Both the position numbers and the translations under genes were made by a program. Shown one piece after another: positions 1 through 6,152 of a stretch of 44,396 nt of DNA. The first letter of the stretch is position 1, and each line of letters opens with the position of its first letter. Source of the stretch: Actinomycetota bacterium (GTDB lineage Bacteria > Actinomycetota > Acidimicrobiia > IMCC26256 > PALSA-610); the NCBI GenBank assembly GCA_005773635.1, contig SXHN01000010.1:1-44396 (forward strand), given 5' to 3'. A model generated the notes under the pieces. The model saw only the letters and a list, made by a program, of their open reading frames with translations, did not search any database and was not told where the DNA came from.

Positions 1-28
1 GATGCTCTACCAGCTGAGCCACGTCCGC
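1..28 (-). tRNA. tRNA, 5' part only (runs off window start)
   Basis: Read on the minus strand, the first 28 bases give a 7-nt acceptor 5' strand (GCGGACG), U8, G9 and a complete D arm (GCTC, AGCTGGTA loop, GAGC), followed by the start of the anticodon stem. This is the normal beginning of a bacterial tRNA. The anticodon lies outside the window. The acceptor sequence resembles actinobacterial tRNA-Gly, but the isotype cannot be decided from this half. Confidence 0.85.
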
Positions 29-40
29 ACTGGTGGCAGC

Positions 41-68
41 ACTATAGCAATCTCGTTCATACCTGTAA
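41..68 (-). promoter_or_regulatory. likely sigma-70 type promoter of the tRNA
   Basis: On the minus strand TTACAG (63-68) and TATAGT (41-46) are separated by 16 bp. The -10 element ends 12 bp before the first tRNA base, which fits a short tRNA leader. This is based on matching to consensus only. Confidence 0.45.
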
Positions 69-153
69 CACTCAACCAACACGGCCCCGCAGGGCCAACA
101 ATGCCGACCCGGTACCCTGACGTCAAAGATCTTGACCCCAACGAGAGGCATTC

Positions 154-1056
154 ATGCGCATTGGAATTTTCGGCGGCGACACGGGCGACCGCACCATTGA
201 ACAGTTCATCGCCGACGCTCGCGACGCGCAAGCCCAAGGCTTTGCTGCGTACTACTTGCCCCAAATCTTCGGTATGGATGCGATCACATTGCTCGCCATC
301 ATCGGTCGTGAGGTGCCGCGTATCGAACTCGGCACTGGCGTCGTACCGACCTACCCGCGCCATCCGGGCATGCTCGCCAGCCAAGCCCTCACCACTGCGT
401 CAGCATGCGGCGGACGTTTCGTTCTGGGCATTGGCTTGTCACACCAGATTGTGGTGGAAGGCCTGTGGGGAATGTCGTACGACAAACCCGCTCGCCATAT
501 GAAGGAATACCTTTCCATTCTCATGCCGCTCCTGCACGACGGCAACGTATCGTTCGTAGGAGAGACGCTCACCAACCACGCTCCCGCGATGGTCGCAGAC
601 CGCCAACCAGTGCCCGTGTTGCTCGCCGCGCTCGCCCCTCGCATGTTGCACCTTGCCGGTGCGGTCGCCGACGGCACGATCACGTGGATGACCGGCGTGG
701 AAACCCTGTCGAGTTACATCGTGCCCAGCCTGAGTAAGGCTGCCGCCAACGCAGGCCGCCCCGCACCGAGGGTCGCTTCGTCGCTTCCAGTGTGTATTAC
801 TCACGACGCAGAAGCTGCGCGCACCCAAGCAGCCCAGGATTTCGCGGTCTACGGCACGCTTCCTTCCTACAAGGCAATGCTCGACCGCGAAGGCGCAGCC
901 GGCCCAGCCGATGTAGCGATTGTGGGCGATGAGGCAGCCGTCGCCCAGGGAATCGCGCGCCTCGCCGACGCCGGTGTTACCGATTTCGCGGCCGCGGTGT
1001 TCGGCGACCGTGAAACACAAGTCCGAACCCGGGCGTTTCTTGCGACGCTCGTCTGA
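154..1056 (+). CDS. LLM class F420-dependent oxidoreductase (MSMEG_4879-like)
   Basis: The 300-residue protein is a luciferase-like TIM-barrel oxidoreductase, a superfamily that in actinobacteria typically uses reduced coenzyme F420 for hydride transfer. Visible hallmarks are the N-terminal strand MRIGIFGG, the conserved IELGTGVVPTYPRHP segment (about 55-70) and GGRFVLGIGLSH (about 88-99), followed by a loop that closes over the cofactor. Length is normal for the family. The ATG is preceded by GAGAGG at about 143-148. The alpha/beta hydrolase gene follows 17 bp downstream on the same strand, so the two are probably cotranscribed. The substrate is unknown. A flavin rather than F420 cofactor cannot be excluded from sequence. 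Confidence 0.85.
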   Translation: MRIGIFGGDTGDRTIEQFIADARDAQAQGFAAYYLPQIFGMDAITLLAIIGREVPRIELGTGVVPTYPRHPGMLASQALTTASACGGRFVLGIGLSHQIVVEGLWGMSYDKPARHMKEYLSILMPLLHDGNVSFVGETLTNHAPAMVADRQPVPVLLAALAPRMLHLAGAVADGTITWMTGVETLSSYIVPSLSKAAANAGRPAPRVASSLPVCITHDAEAARTQAAQDFAVYGTLPSYKAMLDREGAAGPADVAIVGDEAAVAQGIARLADAGVTDFAAAVFGDRETQVRTRAFLATLV

Positions 1057-1073
1057 ATCGGCGAGATTCTGCC

Positions 1074-1748
1074 GTGTCCGACGACTCCAAGCCAAGATCT
1101 CCGTTGCAACTACTCGGAGCGTTAGCCGCCGATGAAGTGCAGGTCACCCCAACGTTGCGCCATATCGAGGTGTACACAATGGAGGGTCTGCTCATGCTCC
1201 TGTGGCACGGCGCACCCGAGGCGCAACACGTGCTCATCACGTGTGGCGGCGGAATGGGTGGATTACTAGGCCCCGCCAATGGCCTGTATCACGAACTCGG
1301 TGAGCGTTTGTGGGCCGAACATGGCATTGCAACCATCCGCGTCGGCTACCGCTCGCCCAATCATCTACCACGGTGCGTGCACGACGTGGCAGCCAGCGCA
1401 GACCTCGCCGCGCGTTCCGGCGCCACGCGTTATGTGATAATGGGCCATAGCTTCGGTGGCGCCGTCGCCCTGCAAGCCGGCATCGTGCTCGCCGATCATT
1501 GCGCGGGTGTCGCCACACTCGCGACGCAGTCGGCGGGCTGTGAAGGTGCGGCAATGCTCACGGCCCCCCTGCTGCTCATCCATGGCGACGTCGACGAGAT
1601 CCTGCCTATGGACACGAGCTACGTAGTCCATGCCATCGCAGGCCACGGCGACGTCACAATCTACGAAGGTAACGGCCACTTACTTGACAAAGCAGCAGAT
1701 GAGATCCGCGCCCAACTACTCGATTGGATCCCCGCGCGTTTTGCGTGA
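1074..1748 (+). CDS. alpha/beta hydrolase family protein
   Basis: The 224-residue protein shows the full alpha/beta-hydrolase triad. The nucleophile elbow is GHSFGG (Ser at about residue 124), the acid is in LLLIHGDVDEILP, and the histidine is in EGNGHLLD near the C terminus. An early GGGMGG stretch sits where the oxyanion hole is expected. There is no signal peptide or membrane segment, so it should be cytoplasmic. The start codon is GTG, 17 bp after the oxidoreductase stop. It is probably an esterase or dienelactone-hydrolase-like enzyme, with unknown substrate. It converges with the next gene, leaving 11 bp between the stops. Confidence 0.8.
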   Translation: MSDDSKPRSPLQLLGALAADEVQVTPTLRHIEVYTMEGLLMLLWHGAPEAQHVLITCGGGMGGLLGPANGLYHELGERLWAEHGIATIRVGYRSPNHLPRCVHDVAASADLAARSGATRYVIMGHSFGGAVALQAGIVLADHCAGVATLATQSAGCEGAAMLTAPLLLIHGDVDEILPMDTSYVVHAIAGHGDVTIYEGNGHLLDKAADEIRAQLLDWIPARFA

Positions 1749-1759
1749 GTACCGCGTTG

Positions 1760-2698
1760 TTAGGTGCCCGCGAGCTCAGCGACCACGGGTGCGAATGCTT
1801 CAAAGAAATCGTTACCAACGATGATGTAGGTGACACCCCACGCTTCGCGCCGCTCCAGCAACGTGTCGACCATCTGCGGCAACGTTCCAAACAACGCAGC
1901 ACCGGAGCCAAGCAAATCTTCAGGCGTGGCATCAAAAGCCGGTGCCATCATCGCCGCGAAGCCATCGCGGTCCTCGGTAATCGCATGCACAAAGTAGCGA
2001 ATCTGTAATTCGATATCGCTGAAACGATCGCCGGCGCCAGCTTTGATGTAGTCGATCTTCTTCAGTGTCTCCGCGCCGCTAGCGGTGGACGCGGCGTCGG
2101 CGGTAATCGCGCCGACGCGCAGGTTTGGATTGATGCCGATGATGTCGGCCTCACGCCCTGCGAGCCCGAGAATCTTCGGCCCTCCACCACCAATCAAGAT
2201 CGGGAGTTTCGACTGCACGGGCTTGGGGATGCCCACATAATCGGTGATCGTATAGTGGTCACCATTGAAGGAGAACTTCTCTCCGCTGAAGCAGCCCTTA
2301 ATGACCTGAAGACCTTCGTCGAGACGCGCGATGCGCGTGCCGGGTGAGTCGTAGTCGATGCCTAGCGCGTCATAGTCCACCTTCATCCAACCGGCACCGA
2401 TACCGAGTTCCGCGCGCCCACCACTCAGCACGTCAATGGTTGCGGTCTCCTTCGCCAGGATCGCAGGGTGCTTATAGTCGTTGTCCATCACCAGCGCGCC
2501 GACGCGCAACGTAGAGGTGGCCTCGGCAGCAATCGCCATCGCCGGCAACGGAGCAAGCACGGTATCGATGAAATGATCAGGGAGGTACAGCGTCTCATAC
2601 CCGAGCGCTTCGATCTTGTTTGCGAGCTCGCGCCACGTGGCACCGGTGTGGTCCCCTCCACATTGCACACCGAAACGAAACTTATGTTGTGAACCCAT
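1760..2698 (-). CDS. LLM class F420-dependent oxidoreductase (MSMEG_2516-like)
   Basis: This second luciferase-like monooxygenase-fold protein (312 residues) resembles the actinobacterial MSMEG_2516 subfamily. Features include FGVQCGGDHTGATW at the N terminus, ETLYLPDHF (about 35-43), LRVGALVMDNDYKHPAILAKE, GGRAELGIGAGWM (about 93-105) and a glycine-rich PILIGGGGPKILGLAG phosphate-binding segment (about 165-180). It is not closely similar to the oxidoreductase at 154-1056, so the two are not a recent tandem duplication. The substrate is unknown. It reads away from the dut operon, with 60 bp between its start codon and the dut stop. Confidence 0.85.
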   Translation of the reverse strand: MGSQHKFRFGVQCGGDHTGATWRELANKIEALGYETLYLPDHFIDTVLAPLPAMAIAAEATSTLRVGALVMDNDYKHPAILAKETATIDVLSGGRAELGIGAGWMKVDYDALGIDYDSPGTRIARLDEGLQVIKGCFSGEKFSFNGDHYTITDYVGIPKPVQSKLPILIGGGGPKILGLAGREADIIGINPNLRVGAITADAASTASGAETLKKIDYIKAGAGDRFSDIELQIRYFVHAITEDRDGFAAMMAPAFDATPEDLLGSGAALFGTLPQMVDTLLERREAWGVTYIIVGNDFFEAFAPVVAELAGT

Positions 2699-2758
2699 CA
2701 GCTGATTCTTTCTTGTTTGACGACGACTTCGCGTTGACTCTACCGAATCGTTACAGCG

Positions 2759-3193
2759 CTACACACCCGTAGAACCGTGCCCGGCTGCGCCGCGGTCGGA
2801 ATCATCGAGCTGTGCGACCTCTCGCCACCCAACGTTCTCAACTCGCTGCACCACGAGCTGCGCGATTCGGTCCCCACGCCGCACTATGAATGAGGCGTTT
2901 CGATCGGTATTGAGCAGAATCACCATCACCTCTCCACGGTAACCAGCGTCGATGAGTCCAGGAGCGTTGACCACTGTGATCCCATGTTTCGCCGCCAGCC
3001 CACTGCGCGGCAACACAAAGCCAGCAAAGCCGCGGGGCAACGCAAACGCAATACCGGTCGCGACCACTGCACGCTCTCCGGGGGCAATCACATGATCGGC
3101 CCGCGCGACCAAGTCGTAGCCAGCATCGCTCGCGTGCTGGCGCTGCGGAATTGGTAGATCCGGGTCGAGCCGCAAGATTGGGATTTCACTCAT
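2759..3193 (-). CDS. dut: dUTP diphosphatase
   Basis: This trimeric-type dUTPase hydrolyses dUTP to dUMP and pyrophosphate, keeping uracil out of DNA and supplying the thymidylate pathway. All five family motifs are present in 144 residues: ASDAGYDL (21-28), PRSGLA (62-67), NAPGLIDAGYRGE (76-88), GDRIAQLV (107-114) and RGAAGHGSTG (134-143). In motif V the position usually held by phenylalanine, which stacks on the uracil, is His139. That is an uncommon substitution. The ATG overlaps the stop of the upstream DUF3501 gene (ATGA), so it is translationally coupled to the redox operon. Confidence 0.95.
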   Translation of the reverse strand: MSEIPILRLDPDLPIPQRQHASDAGYDLVARADHVIAPGERAVVATGIAFALPRGFAGFVLPRSGLAAKHGITVVNAPGLIDAGYRGEVMVILLNTDRNASFIVRRGDRIAQLVVQRVENVGWREVAQLDDSDRGAAGHGSTGV

Positions 3194-3783
3194 GGCGCAC
3201 TCAAGTCGTTGTGAAGCTCTTGCTGCTGAACGGCGCCCAATTCGGCGAGCTCTCTATACGCCGGATGCACCGACTCAACGGCATCAATCGTGATCCCGCC
3301 CGAACGAATTGCCATGCACTGCTCTGGCGCGAACGAAAACTTCAGGTAATGCACCGCAGAGGTCACCTCTTCGCGAGTCAGGCGATCAGCACTTGGATCA
3401 AAGCCGCGCACTCGCGACCCGTCGCTGAGCACCAAATCAATTGAATCGTGAATGCCGACGAGTTTGGGGAGCCACTCTCGCAATTGTTCGTCATGAGTCA
3501 GTTCGATGAACATCGTGCAGGACAACTGCGCGTCGTCGGGGATCAATGCGTTGTATACATTGACCTCATGCTCAATTGCCGCGTCAGTGGCAATACGTTC
3601 AACCCGCATCATTTCAGTGATTTGCCAACGCACTGTGTCAGTGTTCTCAAACACCAACGTGATGAGTGTGCCCAAATGCACGCGCCGACGCGCTTTCATG
3701 GCGATAATCGATCGTCGCAGTTCGTCTCGGGACTGGTTGTAGGCCCGTAGCTCCGGTATCTCTGCAACTTCTACCCTACGCAT
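3190..3783 (-). CDS. DUF3501 family protein
   Basis: The 197-residue protein matches the DUF3501 family in length and pattern: RRSIIAMKARRRVHLG near residues 24-39, LVFENTDTVRWQITEMMRVER, then a C-terminal beta-rich half ending SVHPAYRELAEL. The biochemical role is unknown. The family is typically encoded beside rubrerythrin and heterodisulfide-reductase-like Fe-S proteins, exactly as here, which suggests it assists that redox module. No signal peptide or membrane segment is seen. Its start overlaps the end of the upstream Fe-S gene by 8 bp, and its stop overlaps the dut start by 4 bp. Confidence 0.85.
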   Translation of the reverse strand: MRRVEVAEIPELRAYNQSRDELRRSIIAMKARRRVHLGTLITLVFENTDTVRWQITEMMRVERIATDAAIEHEVNVYNALIPDDAQLSCTMFIELTHDEQLREWLPKLVGIHDSIDLVLSDGSRVRGFDPSADRLTREEVTSAVHYLKFSFAPEQCMAIRSGGITIDAVESVHPAYRELAELGAVQQQELHNDLSAP

Positions 3784-5068
3784 CTTGGTCTCCTTCGAGC
3801 CCGTACGCGCGCGCCAGCACTTGCAGCGGATGCACGGGTCGTTTGCCGGTGTCTTCCCGAATCGCTTGGTTTGAAAGGTTGCAGTCGCCCGCGACTAGCT
3901 GTGCTTCGGAACGAGAAATCTTCTCCATAAGTGGCTTGGCTATTTTCTTGGCCGTCTCTACATTCTCAGCTCGCAGACCCCACGTACCGTCTATTGCCGA
4001 ACAGCGTTCAATCATCTCAACCTTGGCACCCGTTAGCGCCATGATGTCGCGCGACTTCGGCCCAATCTGTTGTGCGCGGTAGTGGCAAGCGTTCTGCCAC
4101 ACGATCGATGTATACCTCGTGCCATTGAATGAGGTCGACAACGGAGATTCTCGGTGGCGAACCATCAAGTACTCAGAAGCGTCAAAGGTATTGGCGGCCA
4201 CTTCGCGCGCAGCATCAGTACCAAGAAAGTCAGGGTATTCGTGCTTCAGCACGTACGCGCACGTGGGCTGCGGCACCACTACTGGCTTGCCGGCGCGAAC
4301 CGAAGGCAACAGGGCGTTCACGTTCTTTTGTGCATGTTCTGCAAACTTTTCGGTGTCGCCCGCGTCCAGCCACGGCATGCCACAACACACCTGACCCGCC
4401 GGGAGTGTGCAGCCAATGCCGTTGTGCTCGTACACGTTCACGAGCGCTTGGCCGATCTCCACGGCTTGGTATTCCACCAAGCAGGTTGGGAACACCGTCA
4501 CTTCGCCACGGGGCGCGCCACCAGTCAACCGAGAACGTCGCTTGAACCAAGCAGAGAAACGCACTCGCGTATAACGCGGCAGCATGCGCACCGCGGAAAC
4601 CCCGGTGAGTTTTTCCATCACCCGTCGAGCGGGCGCAAATTCAAGAGACTTGTTGACAATCAGTGCCGCTGTAGACGCCACCTTGCCTTGAAGGTCGGTA
4701 CGAGCGAGCAAACGAGCATTTGCTCCAGGACCATTGCCTTCGTTGTGCTGGATCGAAAGCGACCGCAGCATCAGCCGCGGAAAGTCGATGACCCATTCTT
4801 GCTGTTGGTCGGGCGTGTACGGGCAGATGACGTAACACAGCTTGCATTGATAACACTCGTCGACTACATGACGATGCTGTTCGCCCGTAAGGTCCCCTAC
4901 CTGATCAGTGCCACCAAGGTCGTCGATCATACGAAAGAGGTCTTTAAAGCTCGGACACAATTTCACACAGACGCGACAGTCGCTGCATTGATGGAATGTG
5001 CGGTCACGTTCAACGCGCGCGTCCGCGGTGTCGTAGTAGTTGGGCGCAAGCGGGTCGTAGAGCGACAT
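3776..5068 (-). CDS. heterodisulfide reductase-related Fe-S protein (HdrD/GlpC-like)
   Basis: The 430-residue protein starts with two four-cysteine clusters, CSDCRVCVKLCP (about 28-39) and CYQCKLCYVICP (about 73-84), each the pattern of a [4Fe-4S] ferredoxin site. Two CCG-type domains follow, as in HdrB/HdrD and GlpC: QVCCGMPWLDAGD (about 232) and a C-terminal region with NACHYRAQ and RCSAIDGTWG. It is most likely an electron-transfer or thiol/disulfide redox subunit. The electron donor and acceptor are not evident. It lies between rubrerythrin and DUF3501, a conserved gene neighbourhood in actinobacteria and proteobacteria, and may pass electrons to rubrerythrin. That role is inferred. Confidence 0.88.
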   Translation of the reverse strand: MSLYDPLAPNYYDTADARVERDRTFHQCSDCRVCVKLCPSFKDLFRMIDDLGGTDQVGDLTGEQHRHVVDECYQCKLCYVICPYTPDQQQEWVIDFPRLMLRSLSIQHNEGNGPGANARLLARTDLQGKVASTAALIVNKSLEFAPARRVMEKLTGVSAVRMLPRYTRVRFSAWFKRRSRLTGGAPRGEVTVFPTCLVEYQAVEIGQALVNVYEHNGIGCTLPAGQVCCGMPWLDAGDTEKFAEHAQKNVNALLPSVRAGKPVVVPQPTCAYVLKHEYPDFLGTDAAREVAANTFDASEYLMVRHRESPLSTSFNGTRYTSIVWQNACHYRAQQIGPKSRDIMALTGAKVEMIERCSAIDGTWGLRAENVETAKKIAKPLMEKISRSEAQLVAGDCNLSNQAIREDTGKRPVHPLQVLARAYGLEGDQDA

Positions 5069-5109
5069 TGGTACAGCTCCCTTCGATCAATGGAAACGAA
5101 GTACGCAGA

Positions 5110-5136
5110 CGGCCCCGAACACAATGTCCAGGGCCG
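5110..5136 (-). other. hairpin between rubrerythrin and the Fe-S gene
   Basis: CGGCCC (5110-5115) and GGGCCG (5131-5136) form a perfect 6-bp stem around a 15-nt loop in the 94-bp gap between the rubrerythrin stop and the Fe-S gene start. There is no U tract, so a classical terminator is unlikely. It could be an mRNA processing or stability element that sets a higher rubrerythrin level than that of downstream genes. Confidence 0.35.
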
Positions 5137-5162
5137 ACCGCACTCACATGTCTCGGTAGGAA

Positions 5163-5582
5163 TTACGACAGTGATTCAAGGGCTTTCGCATAGCGATCGG
5201 CGTGGCTCTTCTCGGCACGAGCCAACGTCTCGAGCCACTCGGCCACCTCTTCGAATCCCTCGTCACGCGCGGTCTTGGAAAAGCCGGGGTACATCTGGGT
5301 GTACTCGTAGGTTTCCCCCGCTACTGCGGAAGCAAGATTGTCGGCAGTCGCACCGACGGGTTCGCCCGTGGCAGGGTCGCCGACTTCAGCAAGAAAGTCA
5401 AAGTGTCCGAACGCGTGGCCCGTCTCACCTTCGGCAACCGAACGAAAGAGAGCGGCCACATCGGGATAGCCCTCGACGTCAGCCTTCTGCGCGAAATACA
5501 AATAGCGGCGATTGGCTTGGCTTTCGCCCGCAAACGCTTCTTTGAGGTTCTCGTGGGTCTTGGTCCCCTTCAGGTCTGGCAT
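5163..5582 (-). CDS. rubrerythrin (di-iron domain only)
   Basis: The 139-residue protein carries a ferritin-like four-helix di-iron domain. Ligand-bearing motifs are [13 protein letters not shown] (about 15-27), EGETGH (about 51-56), AGETYEY and RAEKSH near the C terminus. Rubrerythrins reduce hydrogen peroxide in the cytoplasm. The C-terminal rubredoxin-type iron domain of classical rubrerythrin is absent, so an external electron donor is needed, possibly the neighbouring Fe-S protein. The ATG at 5582 is chosen because AAGGAGCG lies just upstream. A longer in-frame reading to 5723 would overlap the fur gene and has no family similarity. It sits 64 bp downstream of a PerR-like regulator gene. 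Confidence 0.92.
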   Translation of the reverse strand: MPDLKGTKTHENLKEAFAGESQANRRYLYFAQKADVEGYPDVAALFRSVAEGETGHAFGHFDFLAEVGDPATGEPVGATADNLASAVAGETYEYTQMYPGFSKTARDEGFEEVAEWLETLARAEKSHADRYAKALESLS

Positions 5583-5646
5583 GGGTATCGCTCCTTGGTT
5601 GATGGTATGAACTTTCTGAACACTCGCGGCCCGACTCCTAGGCACA

Positions 5647-6078
5647 TCATTCGCGACTCGCGTTTCGGCACTGCGCACACTGGCCCCGGAACAGCACTTG
5701 CACATCATCGACACGAAAATCACGCTTCACGCGCCGAGATAGCACCAGTTTTTCGCAATCAATGTTGACGTCGCGCACGTCGCCACAGTGGTTGCAGACG
5801 AGATGCTGGTGCGCCATCTCGACGTTGGGGTCGACCCGAACACTTCCAGTACCGAGGTCGATCAAACGAACCGCACCAAGCGCGTCAAGATCGTGCACAG
5901 TTTGATACACAGTCTTGAGAGAAATCGTTGACATCTCGCGCCGTGCAGCATCAAAAATCGCCTCGACCGTTGGGTGTGCGACGTTGCCTTCAAGGTGGCG
6001 CAAAATACATTCGCGTTGTGGCGTCACGCGAAAGCCGCGAGCCCGCAGAAGGTCGCAAGTCTCAACGACGGATTGCAT
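5647..6078 (-). CDS. Fur family transcriptional regulator, PerR-like
   Basis: The 143-residue protein has an N-terminal winged helix (FRVTPQRECILRHLE, then STISLKTVYQTVHDL recognition region) and a C-terminal dimerisation domain. Structural zinc cysteines are C95-x2-C98 and C134-x2-C137. The regulatory metal site aligns with PerR: His35, Asp83, His90, His92 and Asp103, with aspartates where Fur often has glutamate. This spacing supports a peroxide sensor that loses DNA binding on iron-catalysed histidine oxidation, although the function is inferred from residues. It is the first gene of the rubrerythrin/Fe-S/DUF3501/dut run and probably represses that run and itself. Confidence 0.9.
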   Translation of the reverse strand: MQSVVETCDLLRARGFRVTPQRECILRHLEGNVAHPTVEAIFDAARREMSTISLKTVYQTVHDLDALGAVRLIDLGTGSVRVDPNVEMAHQHLVCNHCGDVRDVNIDCEKLVLSRRVKRDFRVDDVQVLFRGQCAQCRNASRE

Positions 6079-6092
6079 GATCCGACCTTATC

Positions 6093-6105
6093 GACAAGCT
6101 TTGTC
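6093..6105 (-). promoter_or_regulatory. candidate PerR/Fur operator upstream of the fur-like gene
   Basis: An AT-rich dyad, GACAA-N3-TTGTC, lies 15-27 bp upstream of the regulator's ATG. It overlaps a TTGACA hexamer (minus strand, 6102-6107) that could be a -35 element. A second partial dyad (TTTGT/ACAAA) overlaps on the distal side. Position and composition fit autoregulation by a Fur-family protein. No -10 element could be assigned with confidence. Confidence 0.45.
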
Positions 6106-6152
6106 AACTAACAAATCCAGTGGAGAAAGCCCCTCGGTGCGAGACGACGCAC

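Noticed and set aside
83-96. Small hairpin (GGCCC-CGCA-GGGCC) before the first oxidoreductase gene
   Set aside because: The stem is 5 bp with no U tract or other context; not enough to call a feature.
4154-5545. 463-codon open frame on the plus strand
   Set aside because: It is the antisense shadow of the Fe-S protein and rubrerythrin genes, whose family motifs and ribosome sites are clear.
5583-5723. 47-residue N-terminal extension of rubrerythrin
   Set aside because: It overlaps the regulator gene, has no family similarity, and a strong ribosome site precedes the internal ATG.
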